Below, one piece after another: positions 36,811-47,899 of a stretch of DNA of 64,000 bases. The notes beneath the pieces were generated by a model. That model did not search any database, had not been told where the DNA came from, and saw only the letters and a list, made by a program, of their open reading frames with translations. The DNA is taken from positions 3,122,791 through 3,186,790 of the forward strand of contig NC_023753.2 of assembly GCF_000499845.2 (NCBI RefSeq), read 5' to 3'. This stretch comes from Phaseolus vulgaris. Lineage: Eukaryota; Streptophyta; Magnoliopsida; Fabales; Fabaceae. The stretch's first letter is position 1. Each line of letters starts with the position of its first letter. Made by a program: the position numbers and the translations under genes.

Positions 36811-37186
36811 TTTAGGTTTTGGGTTTCGTAAATTTACGTTCCTGTGTTCAGAAATTGATCCCCACAAGCAATCGCAGCAAGAATACCCACTGTTAATGCA
36901 TCATCGACACCAGAATTCGGTGAAATTTCCTAACTGCTTCTGCCAAAGATTAATGAGGCAGAAGAAATCTCTTCTCTCTACTTTTCTATCTCTTACTGAT
37001 ATCTTATTTAAACACATTAATGGACTATTATATTTGCTACCAATTGAAACAAATGTTAAACTTAATCGTGAAAGTATAAATTAAATTAAGCAGATTTTCT
37101 AAGAAGAAACAAGCGTCTATTAATATATTGAGTATCCTACTAATTCTAAGCATATACTCGTGAGTTGTTTATGTGGATAATAATTT
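36811..37186. other. DNA between the LINE 5' end and the right arm
   Basis: No gene seen. The first ~80 bases could still belong to the LINE 5' end; the remainder is AT-rich host sequence. Confidence 0.4.
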
Positions 37187-37290
37187 ATTTTTCTGATGAC
37201 AAATGATTGTTATTACTTGAGGTGTCAGTTTAAATGAAATATCAAATAACATAGTGATACATAAAATGAAAGTTTTTTATAAATAAAAAA
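37187..37290 (+). mobile_element. Very short LINE 3'-end fragment
   Basis: About 100 bases matching the LINE 3' UTR in sense orientation ('gatgacaaatgattgttattacttgaggtgtcag', followed by a related tail and A-rich runs). Heavily 5'-truncated; no target-site duplication was found. Confidence 0.55.
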
Positions 37291-38739
37291 ATTAAAAAAA
37301 TGTTAATTTACATCAAACCCACCGACACTAAATAAATTTTAAAATAAAAATATTAATATTAACCAAGTTAACACTAAATTATTTTAATTAAAAAAATAAT
37401 AACAAATTAACATTTCGGTATCCAAAACTTAACGTTAATAATTCTAAAATCACACATACTATACAGATTTGATGTTATTGAATAATTAAAGTTAACTTTT
37501 ACTTATTGATTAAACTTTTAAATATTAGTGTTAAATATCTATTTTCTTATAATGGATTTGGTGCATTATTATGTTAGTACGTTGTGAACAAGTTCCTTCA
37601 CATTGATACTCATTCATTCATTCTCAAATCTTACTTTTTTTTTTAATAAAAACTTTCATTTCACATAAATCTTACTTTAATTCTTCATTATTTATTAATT
37701 ATCTTTTTAAATTATTTTCTTAATTAACTTTTTATCTCAGTTGATCGCATCACTCTTGTCCAGATCATGAATTCCTGCATATAAATAAGAATATCGAAAA
37801 AATAAATAATTTGTGGCAGAAATGTTTTAAAAAAAAAAAAATTTATGTGCGATTGTAATAAATACATTTAATAAAAGAGTAATATATATATATATATAAA
37901 AAAAAAAATTCTCTCGTTCTGTTAACATAATAGTAAATATATCTACAATACACATAGAACCTGCTTTCTAAATTATTTAATATTTTACTTAAATAAAAAT
38001 TAAAATAAACACATTTCTTAAATTATTTAAAATATTAAAAAATACAAATTCTAAATTATTTAATATACTACATAAATAAAAATATGAAATAAATAAAAAT
38101 ATGAAATAAATAAATTTATTAAATTATTCAAAATTTAAAATAAATATAAATCATAAATTATTTAATGTCCTACTTAAATAAAAATATAAAATAAATAAAA
38201 TTTCTAAATTCAAATTTTGAAATAAATATATATCTAAATTATATAATGTTATACTTAAATAAAAAATTAAAATAAATAATGATCAAAGTGATATGTGTAT
38301 GGATGACACTTGTATTGATTCCTGTGTGATTGGAATATTCAATTATTTTTACAGGAGATGCCTCATTCTTTGTTATTAAAAAGAAATATTACTTGGATTG
38401 AGAGTTTTTATTAAAAAAAGTATTTGATAAATTAAATCAAAATTTATTTTAAATACTAAAAAATTATTAGTATTTAAAGTAGTTTTTATTATTAAAAAAT
38501 TATAATATAATTTTTGAATTGGTATTTAATTAGTTACTAAGAATTAATATAATTATAAGTTAATAATTATAGAATTTACTAATTAATGCATATATATGTA
38601 TATAAAAAAAAAAATCAAAGTTTCTCATGAGAAAGACTGTAAATAGAAGTGAATCTTATTTAGAACAAGTAAATTCATAATACTCCTTCAAATACTATAT
38701 TGTCTCATTTGGTTGAAGCAGCGTTTATACACTCTCGTT

Positions 38740-39072
38740 ATGACTGGAAAACTCCAATGCTTAAGCTTTTTTTTTTCTTTCTCTATGTTGGACGTATAAG
38801 CAAATTTTCTCAAACCATCACAAAAACGGAAGGGTCTCAACAGTGATCCTAGCCGCAACGGACCAGGACATCCTGGTCCCAACAAACCACTAGGACGTCC
38901 ACATTTCTCTATGCTGAACGGAGATGCTAATCTGAAACCTAAGATAAACTTTCTGAAGCCATCACAACAGATGAAGTAATTTATTGTAAATGGTCATGCA
39001 CAGAAGGATGTGGTCAAAATTAGTGTCAAAAGTGGTCCTAGCCCCAACGGACCAGGACATCCACACTTCTAA
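38740..39072 (+). pseudogene. Inverted partner copy of the PIP-like peptide gene
   Basis: An ATG at 38740 opens a signal-peptide-like start (MTGKLQCLSFFFFFLYVG). The peptide units lie in the next frame: NFLKPSQKRKGLN then SDPSRNGPGH, a block ending RPHFSMLNGDANLKP, and finally SGPSPNGPGHPHF followed by TAA at 39070-39072. The last unit matches SGPSxxGxGH. The reading frame is broken between signal peptide and first unit, and a TAA follows NFLKPSQQMK in the middle. Leader, spacing and stop codon align with 27610-27174 in inverted orientation, so the two loci point away from each other. Eroded coding sequence, probably a pseudogene; family assignment rests on the motif. Confidence 0.55.
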
Positions 39073-40079
39073 AACTTTTACTTTTCCTATAATTATGTTA
39101 GCCTCAAATAATATATCCTATTAGACATGTTCTTAATAGAAATGGATTAACATGATAATCATATTTAATATATTTTCTTCTTATAGTTTTTATTTTGTTT
39201 TAGTGTATAATAAGACCTTGTATATATTGCCGAGATTCTTCTTTACTAATAATTTTAGTGGTTTTATACATATATCAATATAATCATATAAATATATATA
39301 TATATATATATATATTTATAACATGTTCTATCATAATAACAAAGAAAATCAAGACTAAAAGTATTTAAAATTAAAAATATCTTATTTTACTCGAACAAAA
39401 TAGTATGAACGATCACTTTTCTTTTATATATACATATATAATATGGAAGTAAAGATAAGTTTTTAATGTGTCATATACAAAAATCATTTTATTCCCACTA
39501 ACTAGTTAATTTTTATGATAAATTAATAATATCTACAATTTATGTTTTAGAATTTAAAGAGTTTACTGTAAACAAAACAATTTATTAATTAGTGTTAATA
39601 TGAAAATAAATGATCTTTCAGCACTTGTTTCAATAATATTAATCAATTATTAAGAGATATGAAATTATTATAACAAGCTTCATAAAAAAATTTTAATAGT
39701 TTAAGAATTACATACTATCACCTCACACGATAGTACTTCCACTAAATTAAAATATAGTATAAAAAAAAACTTCACAACTTTTTGTTTAGTCATGTAAATT
39801 TTGTAACTAAAAATTCTACTAAGTATTATTATTCTAAAAGTATGTGAACACCATCTTTAATAAACTAAAAAGTAGTTTAGAAAATCTATTTTATATATAA
39901 ATCAAGAAAATTAAAAAATTAAAAAATTAAAAAAGGCTAAAGTGTATTTGGTAAGACCAATATTAAAAAAGTTAAGTTATGCATCTAATATAATTTATCC
40001 TTTTCGTAATCAAATCAATAATCAAGACCCTTAAAGAGCCGATACCAACAAGATCGATACAAATAATAATAAAGACAAG

Positions 40080-40790
40080 ACTTCCCCATCCCATATAAAA
40101 ACAAAATAATATTTTCTTAAAATTTAAAAATTAATAAAAAAATATATTATTTTTAAAATAAAATCAAGAAGGCAACCGAGGGAGTATAACACTATGTCAA
40201 ATACTACTATAACTACTACAATAAATATAATAAATATTAATTGATTAAAATTGTTTAAAGTTTATCAATTTGAAATTTGAATATACATTTATGAGCTATT
40301 ATATTTTCTTTAGCATAACTATTTTTTTCGTAATAATTAAATAAAAAATAATAATATTCTCTTGAAATTTAAAAATTAATAAATAAAAAGAAACTGATGT
40401 TTAAAAAAAAACAAAAAGGAAAATGAGGGAGTATAATACTACACCAAATACTACTACAATTATTACATTAAATATAATATTAAATATTAATTGATAAAAA
40501 TTGTTTGAAGTTTATCCATTTGAAATTTTAATATACATTTATGAGCTATTATATTTTCTTTAATTAGCATAACTATTTTTATCTCACAATAATTAATTAA
40601 AAATAATAATATTTTCTTGAAATTTAAAAATTAATAAATAAAAACAAACGTAAAAAAAATAGAAGGCAACCGAGAGAGTATAATATTATATAAAATACTA
40701 CTATAATTATTACATTAAATATAATATTAAATATTAATTGATGAAAATTGTTTGAAGCTTATTAATTTGAAAACTACTTAATAAAGTTGA
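40080..40790. repeat. 247-bp tandem array, about three copies
   Basis: The block 'gagggagtata/gagagagtata' occurs at 40178, 40425 and 40672, exactly 247 bp apart, each followed by 'aatactact' and later by 'acatttatgagctattata'. The motif CTCCCTCGGTTGCC (reverse strand) resembles terminal sequences of Stowaway/mariner-type elements, so the unit may contain a captured MITE end. Confidence 0.65.
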
Positions 40791-40929
40791 TTGTTTTAGT
40801 TTAAATATAAATTTAATGTTAAAGTTTCAAGTCTTGAAATCATATGCTGAATTGTGAGTTTTTATGAGTAGTTAAATAATTGAGCATTTTAAAATCATAA
40901 ATATATTTTGATTGTATAAAGATGGTTAA

Positions 40930-41490
40930 CATTTGTATTCACATTGAGAATGATGAGGTTATAGATTTTGAATAATGTGGGTCCGTGTTTTATTATGTAT
41001 TAAGTATTGACATTTATGTTTTAACAAAGATCATTTATCTTTATTGATGATCTAAGTCATGTAGATTAAGATATCAAGTGCTGAGAAGCCGACGAGGGAG
41101 TTCATTACACATTATGACTCGCTGTAGACACATGATATTAGATGTCTTAAACTTACCCTAATCATTCTCTTAGATTCGCTTATAAATCTAAATCTTGGGT
41201 ATTGAATTATATGTTAGTCTATGGTATAGCCTATTTAATACAAATCTTCTGGAAGACGCTAATTGATGTTTGTTTGTTGAATATCTTTAATGTGAATGAT
41301 GAAATTTAAATGAAATTGAGGTCATACATTTGCGATAATGTGTGAGTTATTGCTTGATTGTGTATTAAGTATTAATACATATCTTTTAAGAGAGATTCTA
41401 TAGCTTTACTGATTATCTAAGTTACATAGATTAAAATATTATGTGGTGAGAAACTGATAAAAGATTTCATTACACATACACGATATCATA
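40930..41490 (+). mobile_element. Diverged LTR fragments related to the 51.5 kb element
   Basis: Two partial, degraded copies of the LTR region seen at 52210-52560. Shared words include 'gtgtattaagtattga', 'gatctaagtca', 'ggtgagaa', 'gagggagttcat' and 'cttctggaagacg'. The first (about 40960-41300) is longer; the second (about 41330-41490) covers only the front part. Old relatives of the same retrotransposon family. Confidence 0.65.
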
Positions 41491-41499
41491 TTGTTGTAT

Positions 41500-42200
41500 A
41501 TTGGTATTAGAATGAAAATGAATCTCGTATGTTTACATATATCATATTTTTTATATATTTTTTCGTATGTTAGAATATTACTTAAATAGTTTATCCTTAC
41601 ATGTGTTTGTTTGCAACAATGGTAAACTTTGTATAGATATTTAGGATTTGTTTTGAAAAGGTGTGAGTGGAAAAGGAAGGAAAAGAGAGAAAAGTGATTG
41701 GAAAATTTAGTTGTTTGGATGTATGAAAAGTGTGTGGATTTGAGTGAAAAATTGTAGATGATATTGTAACTTTTTATTAAAAAAATTGTGTTATTTATTC
41801 ATTTTCCTAAATACTTAAAATTATTAATGATCTGAATTTAAATAAAGATAAATGTTAATATATGAAAGATAAATGTTAACACATGTATTTATATATTTAG
41901 ATAGAAAATTGAAAAAAAAGCACACAATCAATATTACAATTTTAATAATACAATTTTATTGTTTTAATTGATTTACGAAAATTTCATATGTAAAATATTT
42001 GTATAATTTTAATTAAAATTATGAACAATATTTATTAATAAAACTTGGTATTGGTTGTTATTGCTTAAAACAATCAATTGAAGAAAAAAAATATTATCAA
42101 AAGTTTTGTACATTATGTGAAGTGAACAAACATTACAATAGCAACTAAATTTAGAGATAAAAATAATTAGTCACTATATTAACTAAATTATATATTATTT
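41500..42200. other. AT-rich intergenic DNA
   Basis: No gene. A purine-rich stretch at 41640-41760 ('gtgagtggaaaaggaagg…gtttggatgtatgaaaagtg') resembles one end of the element at 61085-61755 and may be a truncated relative. Confidence 0.35.
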
Positions 42201-42204
42201 TAAA

Positions 42205-42716
42205 GATTAAAAATTTATTAGTATTTAAAGTAATTTTTATTATTAAAAAAAATTATAAAATAATTTTTATATTAGTATCTAAATTAGCTACTAAAGTTTT
42301 AGATTTTAAATTGGTTTCAATTAGTCTTTTATAGACTAATTTATGTTGGTTATTAATTCTGATTTTAGTATTATTAATTCTGATTTTATTATCCTTAAAC
42401 TATTTTACTGTTATATTGCATTAATTGTCAGTTTCCAGGCCTGTTAGTATTCTTATTTTATAGTTTCAGTAATTGTAATTTTATTATATATATGATTGAA
42501 TAAGATCAGTTTTGCAATTTTGTGCAATTACGTTCAATCAGTTATTATAATCTTTTGTCTTTTCTTATTTCCTTCAATTAGTTCTTACAATTTAGAATAT
42601 AAAATCTTGGTAGCTAATGGTTAGATACTAATTTAAAAACTATACTTTATAATTTTTTATTAATAATAAAAACTATTTTAGATACTAAGATTTTTTTGTA
42701 TTTTCTAAAAGATTCT
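42205..42716. mobile_element. Palindromic MITE-like element (~100-bp inverted repeats)
   Basis: 42205-42310 pairs with the reverse complement of 42605-42716; shared words include 'ttagtatctaa', 'ttttattatta' and 'ttagctac'. About 300 bp separate the arms. Related arms occur singly at 38440-38540 and near 27780-27900, so this is a dispersed family. No transposase is present. Confidence 0.55.
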
Positions 42717-42719
42717 TTA

Positions 42720-43189
42720 ATTAACTAATTATTTTGATCTTTAAAATTAGTTGTATTTTGATGATTTTCTATATTGATGTAGGGTAGAGAAAAAAATAAC
42801 ATTGTACAACATTATTTGTTTAAGGGTTTTTTTCTTATTTTTTAATAAAATTCAGTTACTATTTGAATTATTAATTTTTTTGTTGATTTTAATTTGTAAT
42901 ACAAAATTAGTTGTTATTTAAGATTTGTTTATGATTCTTTTTAAATCCAGTCACAGTTTGAATTGATATAATAACATAGTAACATTTACAAATTTTGTGT
43001 TTATTTTTTCTTTAGTGACTTTTCTATTTGATTTTTTTTCTATATGATATTAATTACTGTTTTAGGATTTCTTTATTTTATTTATATGAGAACAATTTGG
43101 TTATATTTTATTTAGTTTAATGATATAGTGACGTTTATAATTTTATTGTTTTTCATATTTTGTTATTTTTTTATACACACTTAGTTGTT
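42720..43189. other. AT-rich intergenic DNA, no gene
   Basis: T-rich simple sequence with no coding frame or repeat ends that I can define. Confidence 0.4.
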
Positions 43190-43755
43190 GTTTGACATTT
43201 TTTTTTATAAAAAGCTTTCAACATCACTATGCTACTTGACATCTCAACTAGTCTGACAGTTCAAGTAACAACAATCATTTGTCATCTTCAATGAAGAATG
43301 ATATGTTTGATTTCAATGTGCTCAAGTTTTTTGGTATTTAACACTCGTACTGGTAAAGTTGATTGTTTTTCAATGATATATTTGATTACTAATGTCTGGC
43401 TGGAATGTGACTCTGCCTTGGTTTGTATTGTGTTTACTGTCAGGACAAATGTTCCTTGGATGCTTCGTAATCAATGAAATACTTGTCTTAATTATTGTGG
43501 AAAAATCAGGTTTAGAGTTACTCATATTTTTTTGTTAAGCGAATGAGTGTGCTGATAAGTTGGCTAATTTAGAATTTATTTGAATCCTTTCATTAGTATA
43601 ATAGGCTTCCATCTAGTCTGTTCTTAGAATTCCTTATTAATAGGTATTGGGTATAGTCTACTTATGTATCATTTTTGTTAACATATGAGTTTTGGTCTAA
43701 TCTTCCATATTTTTGTATTTTTTTAATAATTTTTTTTCCATGTGTTTGACATTTT
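43190..43755 (-). mobile_element. Rearranged (twin-primed) LINE insertion with 12-bp TSDs
   Basis: TSDs gtttgacatttt lie at 43190-43201 and 43744-43755. The left part (43202-43285) is the LINE 3' terminus in antisense, starting with its T-run. The right part (43286-43743) is the adjoining upstream LINE segment in sense, with an internal deletion, ending exactly where the left part begins in the parental element. An inverted 5' segment joined to a normally oriented 3' segment inside one TSD pair is the signature of twin priming. Confidence 0.78.
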
Positions 43756-44970
43756 ATTTTATTCATATGAAATTCTTTTGTTTTAATAAACTTGTTTACG
43801 ATAAAATATCTATAATTTTTTTCATCTTTAATATATATATACGTCAAATAATACGGTGTAAATAATAAAATAAGAATTAAGGTTTGATTAAATTTTGAAC
43901 ATACCAGTTAAATAAAATGAAAAAATCAATTCAAATTGTCACACATATATTTAAAAAAATACACCTTTTTCTTTCTAAATTCAACAAAAAAAGAGTCTAA
44001 ATTACATCAAAGATAATAAATAAAAAATAATATCTAGTTAATGTTATAACAAATTTAAAAATAATATTTTACTAAACATTTCAGAAAAAATACATGTAAT
44101 TTAGAACAAATTAAAATGTTATATTTTTATTATTTGAAAGCCAACTTTATTTCTCTATAATTTACCATCAAATTAATTTAAACTAAATTAAGAACATGGA
44201 CTATGCAAAAGATCATAATATATTATTTTTCATACCTTATTTGATTATATCCAATACCTTAATCGATTACATATGAAGATATAATTTGTTACATCCAAAC
44301 CCTGATTACAACACTGAATTTAATTGATTAGATAGGAGGATATAATTGATTACAACCTTAAATCTAACAATAAATTGATTACAACCTTAAATCTAACAAC
44401 CATAATGTATTATTTTTCATACCTTATTCGATTATATCCAATACGATTACATATCAAAGACGTAATTTGTTACATCCAAACTCTAACTGATTACAACACT
44501 AAATTTAATTGATTATAATTGTTCCAAAAAAATACTTAATCTCACCTCATTTTTTGATGGATGTGGTGGGGTCAACTTTCACTACTTCCCCACTTTTCAT
44601 CTTCTCAAATCACTGTCAAACCTCTTTATTAAACATGAACAAATCATACATTTATCACTAATTTCTGTCATACGCCATCCCAAAAAAAAACATTAATGAA
44701 TTTCTAGTCTAGTATGGTATTCATTTTTGGGATGCTAAAATGAAAATATTAAATATGTACTAATTTATCTTGTGTGATCATAAATATTTATTAATAAACC
44801 CTAAAATATTAATCAATATTAATTAGACAAGCAGTTGAAAATTATGTACTTAATTACTTATCATAACAGTAGTAATTGACTTACATGTCATTGTTATAAA
44901 AGAGTTCTTGAATAGATAATGTTAATGAAAGAATAATCATTTCTCTTGTTGATACATAGTTTGTCTTCTT
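43756..44970. other. AT-rich DNA upstream of the LRR gene
   Basis: Contains a ~187-bp direct duplication: 'attatttttcataccttatt' occurs at about 44220 and 44410, with repeated 'taatttgttacatccaaac'. The unit is rich in 'attgattac/atcgattac' words. No coding sequence. Confidence 0.5.
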
Positions 44971-44987
44971 CATATATATATATACTC
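44971..44987 (+). promoter_or_regulatory. Probable TATA region of the LRR gene
   Basis: An alternating TA run (about 44971-44985) followed by CT-rich sequence (45017-45060) and a GCTA repeat (45057-45070) precedes the coding start by about 300 bases. It is consistent with a core promoter and long leader; alternatives in this AT-rich flank cannot be excluded. Confidence 0.35.
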
Positions 44988-45292
44988 TTAAACCTCTGGT
45001 TGTGGAAGATAGCACACCTTTCTCCTCTCTCAGTGTTCCTTCCATTCCCATCTGCAGCTAGCTAGCTAGCATCACCGTCTACTTTGATTTTATTTTAGCC
45101 CTGAAAATATCAGACGCTGTACCTCAAGCGTGGCCCTTCCCTCCTAAATTTCACCAATCATTCAAAGACCATCCTCACTCCAACCCCACCACAGCACAAC
45201 ACAACACAACACCTCAGAAATTAACAACAAACCAACCCATCTTTAGCATCACTTTGTCAGAAACCGTAACACTAAATCCAACTCCCACAAAT

Positions 45293-46492
45293 ATGCAAAC
45301 CTTCACTTTCCTCTACCTCACCATCATTTCCCTCTCTCTCGTCCTCTTCCACAGCACCATCCTAGTCCAAGCCCTCACCTCACCCTTAGACGTTGCAGCA
45401 CTCAAAGCCTTCAAGGACTCGATCAAACCCTCCTCCATCGCATCCTCCTCTTGCCTCGCCTCATGGAACTTCACCACCGACCCATGCTCACTCCCTCGCC
45501 GCACCAGCTTCATCTGCGGCTTCACCTGCACCGCTGACTCCAGAAGAATCAGCCAAATCACTCTCGACCCAGCAGGCTACTCCGGCACACTCACCCCACT
45601 AATCTCTCGACTCTCACAACTCACCACACTTGACCTCTCCGATAACAGCTTCTTCGGCTCAATCCCCTCTTCAATCTCCTCTCTCTACAACCTCCAAACC
45701 TTAACCCTCCGATCCAATTTCTTCTCCGGCCCAATCCCTCCCTCCATAACCACCCTCAAATCGCTCCAATCTCTCGACCTTTCACACAATTCTCTTTATG
45801 GGTATCTGCTAAACTCCATGAACTCCCTCACCAAACTCCGCAGACTCGATCTCAGCTTCAACAAACTAACCGGTTCAATCCCCAAACTCCCACCCAACTT
45901 GCTCGAACTCGCGATCAAGGCCAATTACCTATATGGGCCTCTCCAAAAACAGAGCTTTGAAGGGATGAACCAGTTAGAAGTGGTGGAGCTAAGCGATAAC
46001 AAGCTCTCCGGCACGGTAGAATCGTGGCTCTTCTCTTTACCGTCGCTGCAGCAAGTAAACCTGTCCAACAACACCTTCACGGCGGTGCAGATCTCGGGGT
46101 CACGCGCGGCCGACGGGGGAACCGGCAGCCGCAGCAACCTCGTCGCGCTCGACCTCGGGTTTAACAGAATCCGAGGCTACGCGCCCGCGAATCTCGCCTC
46201 GTTTCCCGCGCTGTCGTCCCTCTCCATTCGCCACAACGCGCTACGTGGCGCGATCCCTCTGGAGTACGGCCACATCAAGTCCTTAAGGCGGCTCTTCCTC
46301 GACGGAAACTTCCTCAGCGGAAATCCGCCGGCAGGTCTTGTCGCCGCCGGCACGACGGTTTCCGGGAGCCTGGGGGACAATTGTCTGCAGGCGTGTCCCA
46401 GGTCGTCGCCGCTGTGCTCGCCCCCACAGAAAGCAATCTCCGTTTGCAAGCGAGGCTATGGTGGTAGACCAACATCAACACCAACACCGTAA
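45293..46492 (+). CDS. Secreted leucine-rich repeat protein (receptor-like, no kinase)
   Basis: One exon, 399 residues. The ATG at 45293 is the first in frame and places a signal peptide (MQTFTFLYLTIISLSLVLFH…VQA, about 1-27) at the N-terminus. An LRRNT-type cap follows, with paired cysteines (CLASWNF…DPCS…FICGFTC). About nine or ten plant-type LRRs run from roughly 85 to 355, for example LTTLDLSDNSFFGSIPSSIS and LQSLDLSHNSLYG. A Cys-rich end (DNCLQACPRSSPLCSPP) and a Thr/Pro tail close the protein. I see no transmembrane helix or kinase, so it is probably apoplastic or cell-wall bound. Extracellular LRR proteins of this sort take part in signalling or cell-wall recognition; the ligand is unknown. 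The gene is far richer in C than its flanks. Confidence 0.88.
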   Translation: MQTFTFLYLTIISLSLVLFHSTILVQALTSPLDVAALKAFKDSIKPSSIASSSCLASWNFTTDPCSLPRRTSFICGFTCTADSRRISQITLDPAGYSGTLTPLISRLSQLTTLDLSDNSFFGSIPSSISSLYNLQTLTLRSNFFSGPIPPSITTLKSLQSLDLSHNSLYGYLLNSMNSLTKLRRLDLSFNKLTGSIPKLPPNLLELAIKANYLYGPLQKQSFEGMNQLEVVELSDNKLSGTVESWLFSLPSLQQVNLSNNTFTAVQISGSRAADGGTGSRSNLVALDLGFNRIRGYAPANLASFPALSSLSIRHNALRGAIPLEYGHIKSLRRLFLDGNFLSGNPPAGLVAAGTTVSGSLGDNCLQACPRSSPLCSPPQKAISVCKRGYGGRPTSTPTP

Positions 46493-46600
46493 TCTGTTGT
46501 CGGTTAAAATAAAATAAAAAATAAAAAAAAAAATATAAACAGATAGGTTTGTACCCTTTTGTTAAAAAAAAGTTTTTTTGTAGAAGTGCGTTACTATCTG

Positions 46601-46606
46601 AATAAA
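46601..46606 (+). terminator. Poly(A) signal of the LRR gene
   Basis: AATAAA about 110 bases after the TAA stop (46490-46492), following an A/T-rich 3' UTR. Confidence 0.45.
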
Positions 46607-46619
46607 GATGATAGTCCAA

Positions 46620-47280
46620 GAAAGTATACAGTGTGACAATGGCAATCTAATACTGTTTATATTTTCCTTGTTCTTCCGAAGATGACGTTGACATTTTGAA
46701 TTTTTAAATAATTAGATTACAGCTATGCCACACAAAAGAGAAGACATGTGCGTTGTGTGTTGATTTGGTTGAAAAGGTTTAGATATGAAGTTTGTGATGG
46801 GTCCAACAGCGTCCACCATAATTTGGAGTTGAAGAAAAGTCATATATATAATGCACTCTCAAACTATATTTTAAATTATTTTCTTAATTTAATATCATTT
46901 TATTTTATTCAAATTGTACACTCTTGACATGAGTCGGTAAGGAATGTTCCTAGTAGCTAGGATTTCGATCTCTCGAGTCTCATTATTTAAAAGTTTTGTC
47001 ATTTAAAAATTTTAATCATCGATTTTAAGAAAATATTCTGATCTTTTATCATCGTGAAGAATGATTTTTAGGTGTTGATAATGAAAAAAATCGACTTATC
47101 AAGTTCATTAAACATATTTTGAAAAATTTAATCGAAATCTTAAAAGAAATTTCAGAAATCGACAAATTAATATGTAACTATTGGAAACGATTTTCGATTA
47201 CCTCATATATTTTAGTTATTAATAATGAAAAAAATCAACTTATCAATTTCATTAAGCGTATTTTGAAAGATCTAATCAAA
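46620..47280. repeat. Intergenic DNA with an imperfect ~143-bp tandem duplication
   Basis: 'aatgaaaaaaatcgacttatca' near 47079 recurs as 'aatgaaaaaaatcaacttatca' near 47223, each followed by 'ttcattaaacatattttgaaa'-type sequence. The small open frame across it (47119-47307) is low-complexity and not considered a gene. Confidence 0.5.
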
Positions 47281-47289
47281 ATCTATCTT

Positions 47290-47760
47290 AAAAAAAAATT
47301 GTACTGATATAGACCAAACGGTCAATACCATAATCTAATTTTTATGATCAAGTTACCAAGTCCTGCACGTCTGTGCGGGTCGACCGACACACCCAATCTA
47401 TTAACGCTAAATCACCATTAAGAACTAGGTAATACGCTCCTAAGTACGATCAACTCTATTAATCCGGCTCAATAAGGTAAGTCGATTAAAATAATATAAA
47501 TAACGCATATTCTAAAAACAAGGTACGTCATTACTGAATATACTTGACAACCGAGTGCCGAGTACTCTTTGCTGACTTGAGCATTAAAATGTCTTCTACA
47601 GGTACCCCATTTGGTGCTCATGAGACGACCGAGATCCAAAGATAGAAAGGAAAGGTGAGGAACGAGCAAGGAAAGAGGTTGGAGAGTAGCACGATCAACC
47701 AACAGGAAGAAGGAAGACGAAACTTCTTAATAGTTCTCTAGGTCTCATCTCTCTAACATG
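47290..47760. mobile_element. Probable LTR-retrotransposon remnant
   Basis: A less AT-rich block in an AT-rich setting, with 'gctgacttgagcattaaaatgtcttctacaggtacccc' (47570-47608), a word pattern common in plant LTRs. No coding domain or boundary is visible. The family call comes from recall of similar sequences and is tentative. Confidence 0.3.
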
Positions 47761-47899
47761 AACAAACAAACTAATATAATTATTGAAAATAATTTTCGAG
47801 TCCCTCATATATTGTTTAAAACCTTTTTCTCCTATAAATTTAATAAGAAAAGCGGTGAATTGTTTTATTTGTAAAAGATTCGAAAGAGAAACTAGTGAC

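Larger units (their letters stand above)
37300..40790. repeat. Right arm of the large inverted repeat
   Basis: Mirrors 23980-29070 on the opposite strand (paired segments are listed there). It lacks the two LINE insertions found in the left arm, which indicates that those insertions came after the duplication or that this arm lost the sites. Confidence 0.7.

Noticed and set aside
45254..45292. Upstream extension of the LRR protein
   Set aside because: The extension would have to begin at a TTG codon. The ATG at 45293 puts the signal peptide at the N-terminus, as expected.
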